NCBI RefSeq assembly: GCF_018614775.1
Contig: NZ_JAGGOF010000045.1
Coordinates: forward strand, 62,001-126,000
From: Pseudomonas fluorescens
Lineage (GTDB): Bacteria; Pseudomonadota; Gammaproteobacteria; Pseudomonadales; Pseudomonadaceae
Direction of reading: 5' to 3'
Length of the DNA: 64,000 bases
The translations under genes and the position numbers were made by a program. The notes below the pieces were generated by a model that saw only the letters and a program-made list of their open reading frames with translations, searched no databases and was not told the DNA's origin. Below, one piece after another: positions 16,816 through 25,223 of this stretch; positions within the stretch are counted from its first letter, which is position 1, and every line of letters begins with the position of its first letter.

Positions 16816-17591
16816 GGCAATCGGATGAACTGCTGGTCCAGCTTCATCGTGCAACCCTGGCGGCGCAGGCGTTGCCGGCCTTGAGCCCCCAGGCGTTCGA
16901 CTTGCCGGCAGGCTACGCCATGCAGCGCGAAGCGTTGCGTCAGCGTCAGGCCCGTGGCGAGCAACTGAGGGGATGGAAGGTCGCGTTCGCCGGCAGCGCA
17001 GCGCAGAACCGGATGGGCATTCACGAACCGGTATTGGGCGCCCTGACTGATGTCATGGCCGTCGAGCCAGGCAGTTCGGTGGACCTGACGAGCCTGATCC
17101 AGCCCAAGCTCGAGATTGAATTGGCGTGCTTTCTGGGGCGAACCCTGGCGCCCGGCGATTATAGTGACGAGCAAATCCTGGCCTGTGTCTGCGCCGTCGC
17201 GCCGGCCTTTGAAATTGCCGACTGTCGATGGCAGGACTGGAGCTTCGGCGCCGGGGCGTTTCTGGCCGATAACGCGGCGGCGGCGCTGTACTGCGTTGGT
17301 CCGCGCATCGAGCTTGAGCCCGGTCAGATACCCCACGTGAGCTATTGCCTGGCGCGAGACGGCGTGGCTTGCGGCAGCGGTGATACCCAAGCGCGGGAGG
17401 ACACGCCGCAGGTGAACGTATGCTGGCTGATCCGGCGATTGCTGGCGGACGGGCAGCGCCTTGAAGCGGGGCAGGTGGTGTTGTCGGGCGCGTTGCTGCC
17501 GCCCATGGACATTCAGCCCGCCGAGTACCGCCTGCACATGCTTGGCACGGAACTGGCTTTGGTTTTCCAGGCGGACGCTGGCGCCGTGTAA
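16812..17591 (+). CDS. 2-keto-4-pentenoate hydratase (MhpD-like, FAH superfamily)
   Basis: A 259-residue enzyme of the fumarylacetoacetase-fold hydratase/decarboxylase group. The metal-binding pattern IQPKLEIELACFLGR (about residues 96-110) is clear. In meta-cleavage pathways it adds water to 2-hydroxypenta-2,4-dienoate to give 4-hydroxy-2-oxovalerate; 4-oxalocrotonate decarboxylases share the fold. The start overlaps the hydroxylase stop by four bases (ATGA). No aldolase or acylating acetaldehyde dehydrogenase follows, so the last steps must be supplied elsewhere or the product differs from the classical route. Confidence 0.85.
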   Translation: MRQSDELLVQLHRATLAAQALPALSPQAFDLPAGYAMQREALRQRQARGEQLRGWKVAFAGSAAQNRMGIHEPVLGALTDVMAVEPGSSVDLTSLIQPKLEIELACFLGRTLAPGDYSDEQILACVCAVAPAFEIADCRWQDWSFGAGAFLADNAAAALYCVGPRIELEPGQIPHVSYCLARDGVACGSGDTQAREDTPQVNVCWLIRRLLADGQRLEAGQVVLSGALLPPMDIQPAEYRLHMLGTELALVFQADAGAV

Positions 17592-17669
17592 ACCCTGCCG
17601 CTGTCATGGACGATCGAGGACCTTATGAACGGCCTGCCATAAAAATCGGGCCACCGAGGAACACTGATC

Positions 17670-18611
17670 ATGCTCGCCGAAGTCCGTACCTTCAATGACC
17701 CTCAACAGCACGCCGGTTCGATCCTGGGCTGGCAGCAGGTCTATGACCAGCTAGGACGTGGATGCCTTTCCAGCGAACTGCAGCATATTTGCGCCGAGCG
17801 CTTTCAGATCTTCCAGGAAGTGCTGGACAAACGCGTGGTGCAGCGCGGTTGCGCGCCAAAGGGCCGCTTGTGCATTGCCATGTCGTTGGGCACCGCGCCG
17901 GTGGTCCAGGGGCATCAGGTCGACGCTCACAACGTCGTGCTGTTACGCGATGGGGAAGACTTTGTCTTGCATGCTCCGCAAGGGACGCGTTTCTTCGCGA
18001 TCAACGTCGACATGCTGCGTTTTGCCAGGCTGGCGGCCCTTGAACTACCGGATGAACAACTCAAACGCTTGAAAAGCGTGTCGCAGGTCAGCGTGGATGA
18101 AAAGGTGCTGCTGCGCGTACAGCAGAGAATCCAGCCGCTGTTTCGTCACCTTCTGGAACAGGCGGAGGCGATCAGCCCGGCCTCGGAAAAAATGCTGGAG
18201 GACGTTCTGCTTGATGCCTTCCTCGATCTGTTCAGTCATGCCTCGGACGAAGTTCGCAGTCGTCGCGGCAATTTTGCCGTCAGCGCCTATTTGGTCAAGC
18301 GCTGCCAGGAGCTGGTCGGGGACAGCGGCGATACATCGCTGAGCATTCTCGATTTGTGCGAGCGTCTGCGGGTGAGTCGCAGGACCTTGCAGAACAGCTT
18401 CCAGGCAGTGACCGGGATGCGTCCGGTCGAATATCTGCGCAACCTGAGGCTCAATGCCGTTCGGCGATGTTTGATCACCACCCAGGCTACCGCGCAAAAC
18501 GTCGGTGAGATCGCGGTGGCCATGGGGTTCTTTCACCTGAGCCACTTCGCCACGCACTACCGGGAACTGTTTGGCGAGTCACCTTCAGAAACACCGAGGG
18601 CGGGAAGCTGA
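17670..18611 (+). CDS. EutR-like AraC-family regulator (regulator 1)
   Basis: A 313-residue regulator. The C-terminal third (about residues 220-305) has two helix-turn-helix units; LCERLRVSRRTLQNSF and MGFFHLSHFATHYRELF closely match ethanolamine regulator EutR. The N-terminal half resembles regulator 2 at 22494, including RVVQRGCAPKGRLC versus RVVQHGVAPRGKMC, so the two are paralogues. CGAGGA precedes the ATG. It follows the hydratase by 78 bases on the same strand and may be co-transcribed, but could have its own promoter. An amine or amino-alcohol effector is suggested by the EutR relation only. Confidence 0.88.
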   Translation: MLAEVRTFNDPQQHAGSILGWQQVYDQLGRGCLSSELQHICAERFQIFQEVLDKRVVQRGCAPKGRLCIAMSLGTAPVVQGHQVDAHNVVLLRDGEDFVLHAPQGTRFFAINVDMLRFARLAALELPDEQLKRLKSVSQVSVDEKVLLRVQQRIQPLFRHLLEQAEAISPASEKMLEDVLLDAFLDLFSHASDEVRSRRGNFAVSAYLVKRCQELVGDSGDTSLSILDLCERLRVSRRTLQNSFQAVTGMRPVEYLRNLRLNAVRRCLITTQATAQNVGEIAVAMGFFHLSHFATHYRELFGESPSETPRAGS

Positions 18612-18726
18612 TTGCTCAGGGCCCCATCCTGGATAAGGATCGCTTCTTGTGCGCTCTTGTCATCTCATGTGAGACAGCCGCTTTGCCGGAGGACTTTTGA
18701 CGGGGCCTGCGGCCCAGGCAAAGAAA

Positions 18727-18752
18727 AAGCGTGGGACTTTGCGCCCACGCTT
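18727..18752 (-). terminator. Rho-independent terminator of the cytochrome b561 operon
   Basis: Perfect 9-base-pair stem AAGCGTGGG / CCCACGCTT with an 8-base loop. Read on the minus strand it is followed by TTTTTCTTT, so it terminates the aminotransferase-ALDH-cytochrome transcript; read on the plus strand it can also stop transcripts from regulator 1. Confidence 0.8.
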
Positions 18753-18759
18753 CATTCAA

Positions 18760-19323
18760 TCACAGCATGCGACGCAGGACGTCCTTTCGGGGATCCCGGT
18801 CGAGGAACCGATGCTTGAGCGCTCCGGCGATGTGCAGCAGGATCAGGCCGAGCAGGGTATAGGCGAGTACTTTGTGCAGCCATTGGAACACGACGAACCA
18901 ATCGTCATTTTTCGGCAGGAGCTCCGGGAGATTGACCCCGAAAAAGAACACCCCGTCGCTCATCGTGTAGGTGCTCGACATGGAGTACCCCATCAGCGGC
19001 ACGATCACGAGAAGCGCATACATGGTCCGTTGCACAAGGTTTGACAGTACCTGTTCAGACCCGGTCAGCGTCTGCAGCGGCTTCGGCAGCCTGGGGGTCA
19101 TGTAACGCAAGGCGATCTGAACCAACACCACCAGGAACGTCAGCACCCCGAAGGATTTGTGCCAGGGGTAATAGAGCTCGTACTTGCTTGCCGCTTCATC
19201 GTTCATCCCGGTCATGTGCCAGCCTGCCCAGAGGAGGCCTGCCACGAGCACGGCGCGCGCCCAGTGCAGGAGCAGCAGGGACGTCGGATACCGATCAATG
19301 ATCTCTTGATTCGTGGTGTTCAT
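18760..19323 (-). CDS. Cytochrome b561 family protein
   Basis: A 187-residue four-helix membrane di-heme b cytochrome. His residues suitable as heme ligands occur in LLLHWARA, PWHKSFG, FQWLHKVLAY and LILLHIAGALKHR. Proteins of this type pass electrons between a dehydrogenase or quinol and another acceptor. The start at 19323 (MNTTNQ) was chosen because the longer frame upstream is not protein-like. It lies 106 bases after ALDH 3, the last gene of a minus-strand module. It might link to an oxidative step of this pathway or be a general superoxide:quinone-type cytochrome. Confidence 0.88.
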   Translation of the reverse strand: MNTTNQEIIDRYPTSLLLLHWARAVLVAGLLWAGWHMTGMNDEAASKYELYYPWHKSFGVLTFLVVLVQIALRYMTPRLPKPLQTLTGSEQVLSNLVQRTMYALLVIVPLMGYSMSSTYTMSDGVFFFGVNLPELLPKNDDWFVVFQWLHKVLAYTLLGLILLHIAGALKHRFLDRDPRKDVLRRML

Positions 19324-19429
19324 CGCGGTCGCCTCATCAATCGTCAAAGAAATCAGGAATGCACGTTGAACCACCACCCTCGGTACCCCACAGGAGGTGG
19401 AGGGTGGTTCGCTCCGTGCACTATTGTTC

Positions 19430-20884
19430 TCAAGCAGGCAGCAGCACGGTGATGACCTTCTCCTCGGTATACGCGAGTGCGCCGCTGAATCCTCCTTCAC
19501 GGCCAATACCGCTGTCCTTGACGCCGCCCCAAGGCAGGTTGGCGTCCAGCGGGCTCCAGCAGTTGACGCCCACGGCACCGGCCTTCACCGCAGCGGCGAC
19601 GCGGTGCGCTCGCACGAGGTCACTGGTCCAGACCGTGGCGGCCAGGCCATAAGTGGAATCGTTGGCCAGCGCAACCGCTTCATCTTCGGTGTCGAAGGTG
19701 ATCACCGTGCCGACCGGGCCGAAGATCTCGTCGCGGGCGATCGCCATGTCATTGCTGGCATTGGCGAAGATGGTCGGCCGGACAAACCAGCCCTGCTCAG
19801 GGTTCGATACGCCGCCGGCCAGCAGAGAGGCGCCTTGGTCAATGCCCAGCTGGATGTAACGGTTGACCCGATCGAACTGCGCCTTCTTGGCGACCGGCCC
19901 CATCTGTACGTCGGGCTGCCGCGGATCGCCCACCTTGATGGCCCGCGCAGCATCGGCAAGCCCCGCGGCGAAGCGATCTGCGATGCTGCGCTGGACCAGG
20001 ATGCGCGAGCCGGCCGCACAGACCTGGCCCTGGTTGGCGAACAGACCGAGGGTGCACCCACGCAGCGCGTCGTCGAAGCCGGCATCGTCGAAGACAATCT
20101 GCGGGCTCTTGCCGCCCAGCTCCAAGGCCACGCGTTTGAACAATACACCGGCAGTGCGCTGGATCTCGCGTCCGGCCTCGGGGCTGCCGGTGAAACTGAT
20201 CTTGGCGACATCCGGGTGTTCGCACAGGGCGCGGCCGACTTCCTCGCCATAACCGGTGACCACGTTGATCACACCGTCGGGGAAGCCCGCTTCTTGAGCC
20301 AGCACCGCCAGGTGCAGGGCTGACTGCGGGGTTTCTTCCGATGGTTTGATCACCACGGTGCAGCCCGCTGCCAACAACGCGGCGAGTTTCCAGACCGTGA
20401 TCATCAGGGGTGAATTCCAGGGTACGATGGCACCGACCACGCCCACCGGTTCGCGTACGGTGTACGAGAGGGTCCTGGTGCCAAAGTAGCCGCCGGAAGG
20501 GATGGTGCGACCTTCGAGCTGATTGGCCCACCCGGCAGCGGCGCGCAGGTTGGCGAGCACGTTGGGGATGTCCAGGCGGCGCGGTTCGATCGGTGAGCGA
20601 CCGATGGCGTCGGCGTCCAGATCGGCCAGCAAGTCGGTGTCGCGCTCCACCAGGTCAGCCAGCTTCAACAAAAGCCGGCCGCGCTGGGCGCCGTCGAGCT
20701 GGCTCCAGGCGCCACGTTCGAGCTGGTTGCGTGCCGCTGCCACGGCACGGTTCACGTCCTCGGTCGTGCCGCGGGCGGCGCTGCCGTATACCTGCTCGGT
20801 AACGGGGTTGATGAGGCTCGTTCGACGGCCGTCGGAGGCTTCAAAGGACGCCCCTTCGATGAAGTGATTCAGGTGCTGAGTCAT
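19430..20884 (-). CDS. NAD(P)-dependent aldehyde dehydrogenase (ALDH 3)
   Basis: A 484-residue aldehyde dehydrogenase with catalytic C289 (GQVCAAGSR) and base E255 (LELGGKS). VPWNSPLM and FTGSPEAG are family motifs. It is similar in type to ALDH 2 and less so to ALDH 1. The start at 20884 (MTQHLNHF) has GGA at a usable distance; another ATG lies 12 bases upstream without a site. It follows the second class III aminotransferase by 25 bases, forming a second amine-to-aldehyde-to-acid module in the island. Confidence 0.9.
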   Translation of the reverse strand: MTQHLNHFIEGASFEASDGRRTSLINPVTEQVYGSAARGTTEDVNRAVAAARNQLERGAWSQLDGAQRGRLLLKLADLVERDTDLLADLDADAIGRSPIEPRRLDIPNVLANLRAAAGWANQLEGRTIPSGGYFGTRTLSYTVREPVGVVGAIVPWNSPLMITVWKLAALLAAGCTVVIKPSEETPQSALHLAVLAQEAGFPDGVINVVTGYGEEVGRALCEHPDVAKISFTGSPEAGREIQRTAGVLFKRVALELGGKSPQIVFDDAGFDDALRGCTLGLFANQGQVCAAGSRILVQRSIADRFAAGLADAARAIKVGDPRQPDVQMGPVAKKAQFDRVNRYIQLGIDQGASLLAGGVSNPEQGWFVRPTIFANASNDMAIARDEIFGPVGTVITFDTEDEAVALANDSTYGLAATVWTSDLVRAHRVAAAVKAGAVGVNCWSPLDANLPWGGVKDSGIGREGGFSGALAYTEEKVITVLLPA

Positions 20885-20909
20885 TTTGGTATCCATGAGT
20901 GATGTGCAG

Positions 20910-22286
20910 TCATGCCTTGAGGGAAGCCAGGGCGTCACCGAAGATGTCCAGAGCCTTGAAAAACAGCGAGCGCGAAATCGTCAGCGAAGGCATGACACGC
21001 ATCACGTTGCTGTACCGACCGCAGGGAATCATCAACACGCCGTGGTTCAGCAGGTAGCCCATGAGTTGGCCGATCCTGGCGCCCTCCAGCGGCGCCTTGG
21101 TGACCGGGTCTTCCACCAGTTCGATGCCGATCATCAGGCCGCGGCCGCGGACCTCACCCACGAACGGGCTGTTGAAGCCGCGGATACGCTCCTGCGCTTC
21201 GAGCCCCAGCGTGTGAGCACGGTTGAGCAGATCGAGCTCCGGGTCTTGCAGAATGCTGATGTTGGTCAACGCCACGGCGGCGGACAACGAGTTGGCGGCA
21301 AAGGTATTGGGTACTGAACCGTCTGGAATCGAAGCTGCCAGGTCCGAGCGCATGATCAGGCCCGCCATGGGCAAGTCGCTGCCGATGCCCTTGCCAAAGG
21401 TGAGCATGTCGGGCTTCACGCCGGAGTGCTCGACCGCCCACATCTTGCCGGTGCGCCCGGCGCCGGACTGCACTTCGTCGACGATCAGCAGCGCGCCGCT
21501 ACGGTCGCAGGCAGCGCGCAAAAGCTGCAGGAACTCAGGGGAGGGCGGCACGTAACCGCCTTCGCCTTGTACCGGTTCGACGATCACGGCGGCCACGTCA
21601 TCGGCGGCGGTGTAGGGGGTGTTCAGCAGGTAATCGACGTATTCGCCGGCGATCTGCTCGGCGCTTTTATGGGTAGTGTCGAAGGGGAAACGGTAGGCAT
21701 AAGGGTAGGGCGCGTGAATGACGCCGCCCATCATGGCGCCGTAGCCTTTGCGGTAGGCCGTACCTGTCGTCAGTGCGCCCGAGGCGTTCCACACACCGTG
21801 GTAGCCTCCGTGAAAGGCGATGATCTGGTGCCGCCCGGTGATGCGCTTGGCGAACTTGACGGCAGCCTCCAGCGCATCGCTGCCGCTCTGGGTGAAGAAG
21901 GTGATGCAGTCGCCGCGCAAGCCCTCGGGCGCGATCTCGGATATCTTGGCAGCCAGCTCGGTACGCCGGGTGCTGTTGACTTCCAGGGCATGCATCAGCA
22001 CCTCGGACTGTTCGCGAATGGCCTGCACCACTTTCGGGTGGCAGCGGCCTACACTGCTGACGCCCACACCGGCGGACAAATCGATGTAGGTGTTGCCATC
22101 CGGGTCCTTGAAGGTCGCGCCGAAAGCCCGGTCCATGGCCACCGGCATGCGTGCGCCGCCGCGCGCCATCGACTCGGTGCGGGCCGATAATGCCAGGGCC
22201 TCGCGGGTCATCGGGCCGGGCAGGGTGCCTGAGGTAATCCGCGGGGCATCCGCGAAGTGCAGGGATTCAAGTTTGGCTTCACTCAT
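20910..22286 (-). CDS. PLP-dependent class III aminotransferase (AT 2)
   Basis: A 458-residue class III aminotransferase close to 4-aminobutyrate-type enzymes. The PLP lysine is K299 (TFGKG), and the ring Asp is D270 in LLIVDEVQSGAGRTG. GYHGVWNASG and EPVQGEGGYVPP are family marks. It is clearly different from AT 1, which is pyruvate/SpuC-like, so the two modules may act on different amines or successive intermediates. The start at 22286 has AGAGAG upstream. An island operator motif lies about 62 bases upstream. It is divergent from regulator 2. Confidence 0.9.
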   Translation of the reverse strand: MSEAKLESLHFADAPRITSGTLPGPMTREALALSARTESMARGGARMPVAMDRAFGATFKDPDGNTYIDLSAGVGVSSVGRCHPKVVQAIREQSEVLMHALEVNSTRRTELAAKISEIAPEGLRGDCITFFTQSGSDALEAAVKFAKRITGRHQIIAFHGGYHGVWNASGALTTGTAYRKGYGAMMGGVIHAPYPYAYRFPFDTTHKSAEQIAGEYVDYLLNTPYTAADDVAAVIVEPVQGEGGYVPPSPEFLQLLRAACDRSGALLIVDEVQSGAGRTGKMWAVEHSGVKPDMLTFGKGIGSDLPMAGLIMRSDLAASIPDGSVPNTFAANSLSAAVALTNISILQDPELDLLNRAHTLGLEAQERIRGFNSPFVGEVRGRGLMIGIELVEDPVTKAPLEGARIGQLMGYLLNHGVLMIPCGRYSNVMRVMPSLTISRSLFFKALDIFGDALASLKA

Positions 22287-22347
22287 GACGGTCTCTCTGG
22301 ATGTCGGTTGTCGTGTGCCGATCATCTCTAGCGTGAGCCTTGGGCCG

Positions 22348-22363
22348 GTAGCCCGAATCGGCA
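22348..22363 (-). promoter_or_regulatory. Island operator motif, copy c (AT 2 operon)
   Basis: On the minus strand it reads TGCCGATTCGGGCTAC, inside the 207-base divergent region between AT 2 and regulator 2. The ATCGG that follows the motif is at the same distance as in the permease 1 promoter. Confidence 0.65.
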
Positions 22364-22493
22364 CATGGGTGAAACGCAGCGAATCAGGTGAATTGATATT
22401 CCCTTATGGAATTTTGCAAGATTCCTTTAATGTGCGAATATCGATCAAGAAGGCGAAATAAAAACAATAATAGTTAAGAGGCTTTCGCGTATT

Positions 22494-23456
22494 ATGAGAA
22501 ATAAACACATAAATCACTTTCGCGACGTCCATCTCCATGCCGCCACAGTCCAGGAGTGGAGCCAGGACTACAGCCAGTTAACCGCCGGTTCGGCCGAGAG
22601 TTCGCTCATGCAGTTGACCACCGCGCACTGCCACGTCTTTCGCGAGCAGATCAACCAGCGTGTCGTCCAACACGGCGTGGCCCCCCGAGGCAAGATGTGC
22701 TTTGCAGTGCCCATCAACGTCCCGGGCGCGATTCGGATGCAAGGGCGCGAGGTGGACGACAGCAGCCTGTTCTTTCTCCACGGCGGCGAGGAGTTCATGT
22801 TCCATATGCCGATGGGCATGGAGCTGCTGTCCATCACGTTCGAGCGTGAACTGTTCGAGCAGGCGCTGGCGCACACGGCATCGGCGAAGGACATCAGCCA
22901 GTTGCTGCGTCAACCGGTGATCAGAGTGTCCACGTCGCGCTTCGCGCAGGCACGTCGTCGGTTGCTGGCTGTATTCTCCCAAGCCCTGGCGAATGATGAG
23001 CTCGATAGCCTGTGGGAGCAGCAATTGGAACAGGCCATGCTCGGCGAATTGCTGCAGCTCATGACCGATCCGGCCTGCGACAAGTACCAACGCACCACCA
23101 GCTCCACCCGTAGCTTCATTGTCGAAAAATGCCACCGTCTGGCGACCGCTGAAATGAACAAGGTGCCCAGCGTGGACGAGTTGTGCCAGCGACTCCACGT
23201 GAGTCGGCGTACCGTGCAGAACAGCTTCCGCTCGGTTACCGAGACGACGCCGCTGAACTACCTGCGCTCCGTCAGGCTCAACGGCGTGCGCCGAACCCTG
23301 ATGTCCACCCGTGCAGCGCACCTCTCGATCGGCGACGCCGCAGCCCAGTGGGGCTTCTATCACCTCAGCCACTTCGCGGCGGAGTACCAGGAGCTGTTCG
23401 CCGAGCTGCCGTCCCATACCCAGCGCGCAGCCATTGCCGGTTGTGCGCTTGCCTGA
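22494..23456 (+). CDS. EutR-like AraC-family regulator (regulator 2)
   Basis: A 320-residue AraC/EutR-type regulator paralogous to regulator 1. The C-terminal DNA-binding part shows LCQRLHVSRRTVQNSF and QWGFYHLSHFAAEYQELF. The N-terminal half carries the sensor region with VVQHGVAPRGKMCFAVP. The ATG at 22494 has AGAGG somewhat far upstream (12 bases), so translation may be weak. It is divergent from AT 2 and 232 bases before permease 2, with an island operator motif on each side, which makes it the best candidate for the motif-binding protein. Confidence 0.88.
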   Translation: MRNKHINHFRDVHLHAATVQEWSQDYSQLTAGSAESSLMQLTTAHCHVFREQINQRVVQHGVAPRGKMCFAVPINVPGAIRMQGREVDDSSLFFLHGGEEFMFHMPMGMELLSITFERELFEQALAHTASAKDISQLLRQPVIRVSTSRFAQARRRLLAVFSQALANDELDSLWEQQLEQAMLGELLQLMTDPACDKYQRTTSSTRSFIVEKCHRLATAEMNKVPSVDELCQRLHVSRRTVQNSFRSVTETTPLNYLRSVRLNGVRRTLMSTRAAHLSIGDAAAQWGFYHLSHFAAEYQELFAELPSHTQRAAIAGCALA

Positions 23457-23547
23457 GCCTCGGTCAGAGGACCAAGTCGAGCAACCACAGGATTGTGTGG
23501 GGGCTGAAGGGATCGCTCGGGCTTTTTATGGGTAAGGTTTTTCTGAT

Positions 23548-23563
23548 TACCGATTTGGGTTAG
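23548..23563 (+). promoter_or_regulatory. Island operator motif, copy d (permease 2)
   Basis: Reads TACCGATTTGGGTTAG, 125 bases before permease 2. The block GGCATAGGATCG (23581-23592) follows 31 bases after the first CC, exactly as before permease 1. Confidence 0.65.
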
Positions 23564-23688
23564 TGGCCCGCTGCCGGGCAGGCATAGGATCGAACCCGGC
23601 GCGCAACCGAACAAAAAGCCACTCGGTGCCGGTGAAAGGATGACTGCATCGAACCCACAGTGACTGCTCACACAATAAGGTCAAGCAC

Positions 23689-25137
23689 ATGAGTGTACCT
23701 CTCCCGGTCAACACCTCCACGGAGCTCAGGCGTGGTGCCTTGGGTGTCGGCTTCATCATTTTTTTCGTAGTGTCAGCGGCGAGCCCGTTAAGTGTCATCG
23801 CCGGTGGATTTCCCATCGGCATCATGCTGGGCAACGGCGCCGGTATGCCGGCGCTGCTGATCCTGGCCTTGCTGGTGTTGCTGATGTTCTCGGTGGGCTA
23901 CACCACCATGTCGCGGCATGTCACCAACGCCGGTGGTTTTTATGCGTTTACCTCTCGGGGCCTGGGTGGCCTGGCGGGTGGCGCGGCGGGGGTGCTGGCG
24001 ATGTTTGCCTACAACATCCTCCAAGTCGGGCTGTACGGCATGTTCGGCGGCGTGGTCAGTGGCACCATGGAGAGTGTGTTCGGCCTGGCAATGCCCTGGT
24101 GGTCGTATTCGCTCATGGCGATGGCCAGTGTCGCGATCCTGGGTTATCGCAAGATCGATCTCTCGGCGCGGGTGCTGTCGGTCATTGTGATTGCCGAGTA
24201 CCTGTCTATCCTGGCCCTGGATTTCGCCATCCTCAGGTCGGGCGGTGACAGTGGCATCAATCTCGACGCGTTTGATCGCAGCCATGTGTTCAGCGGCACG
24301 CCGTCAATCGGCTTGCTGTTCTGCTTCGCAGCGTTCATCGGCTTCGAGGCCACCACCATCTACGGCGAAGAGGCGAGGAACCCGCAACGTACCATCCCGA
24401 TTGCCACCTACTGCTCGGTATTGTTGATAGGAGGGTTCTACGCGCTGTCGGTCTGGTCGTTGGTGGTGGGGGTGGGCGCGGACAAGATCGTTCCGATGCT
24501 GCAGGCATTGCAGGACCCCACGACCTTTATCTATGGCATGTCCGACCACTTTGTAGGCCCGTACCTGACCCGGATTATCCGGGTGCTGTTCATGGTCAGT
24601 ATCTATGCCGGGCTGCTGGCCTTTCATAACGCGGCCGCCCGTTACTTCTATGCCATCGGGCGTGACGGCCTGTTGCCGCGCCAGTTGGGCACGACGCATC
24701 GCGTCCACCAGAGTCCCCATATGGGGTCGGCGTTGCAGAGTCTGATCTCTGCCGTGGTGGTGCTGATTTTCGCGGCCATGGATGCCGACCCGATCCTGCA
24801 GTTGTTTGCCTGGCTGTCCAACCTGGCCACGCTGTGCGTGATCTTGTTGATGGCGCTCACTTCCGCGGCGGTATTTGCCTTTTCCCGGCGCCACCCCGAG
24901 CTCAAGTTGGGTGTCTGGTGTGGGCGGATCTTCCCCGGCCTTTCCTGCCTTGTCCTATTGGCGGTGCTGGTCATCGCGGTGCTGCATTTCGATGTGCTGA
25001 CAGGCGCCAGCCAGGCCTTGTCATACGGCCTTTGCGCGATCATTCCCGCGGCCCTGCTGGCAGGCGTGTTCCTGGCGGCTCGGCTTCGCAAGGGCGCACC
25101 GGAGCGTTACCTGGCCTTGGGAAGTCACACGCTTTAA
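23689..25137 (+). CDS. APC-superfamily amino acid/amine permease (permease 2)
   Basis: A 482-residue paralogue of permease 1, with the same length and with most residues identical through the first 400. The DNA differs mainly at third codon positions. The C-terminal 80 residues are the most divergent part (for example FSRRHPELKLGVWCGR versus FRRHPELKLGLWRGR). AAGG lies upstream of the ATG. Both copies are on the plus strand about 22 kb apart and share the upstream motif. They may differ in affinity, substrate range or timing of expression. Confidence 0.9.
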   Translation: MSVPLPVNTSTELRRGALGVGFIIFFVVSAASPLSVIAGGFPIGIMLGNGAGMPALLILALLVLLMFSVGYTTMSRHVTNAGGFYAFTSRGLGGLAGGAAGVLAMFAYNILQVGLYGMFGGVVSGTMESVFGLAMPWWSYSLMAMASVAILGYRKIDLSARVLSVIVIAEYLSILALDFAILRSGGDSGINLDAFDRSHVFSGTPSIGLLFCFAAFIGFEATTIYGEEARNPQRTIPIATYCSVLLIGGFYALSVWSLVVGVGADKIVPMLQALQDPTTFIYGMSDHFVGPYLTRIIRVLFMVSIYAGLLAFHNAAARYFYAIGRDGLLPRQLGTTHRVHQSPHMGSALQSLISAVVVLIFAAMDADPILQLFAWLSNLATLCVILLMALTSAAVFAFSRRHPELKLGVWCGRIFPGLSCLVLLAVLVIAVLHFDVLTGASQALSYGLCAIIPAALLAGVFLAARLRKGAPERYLALGSHTL

Positions 25138-25223
25138 GGATGGAGCCGTTGTAGAGGTGGCTCATTCGGTGTAATGAAGGTGGGGGCAGCATGCCGGCGC
25201 CGTTGCCTTTTGCTGCCATCCGT

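Noticed and set aside
17592..17669. Possible leader peptide or small gene between the hydratase and regulator 1
   Set aside because: The ATG at 17606 opens a frame that runs into the regulator gene in another frame, without a ribosome site or recognisable peptide.
19365..19415. Inverted repeat GAACCACC...GGGTGGTTC between ALDH 3 and cytochrome b561 as a terminator
   Set aside because: The stem needs a bulge and has no T-tract. It may weaken readthrough but I could not support it as a terminator.
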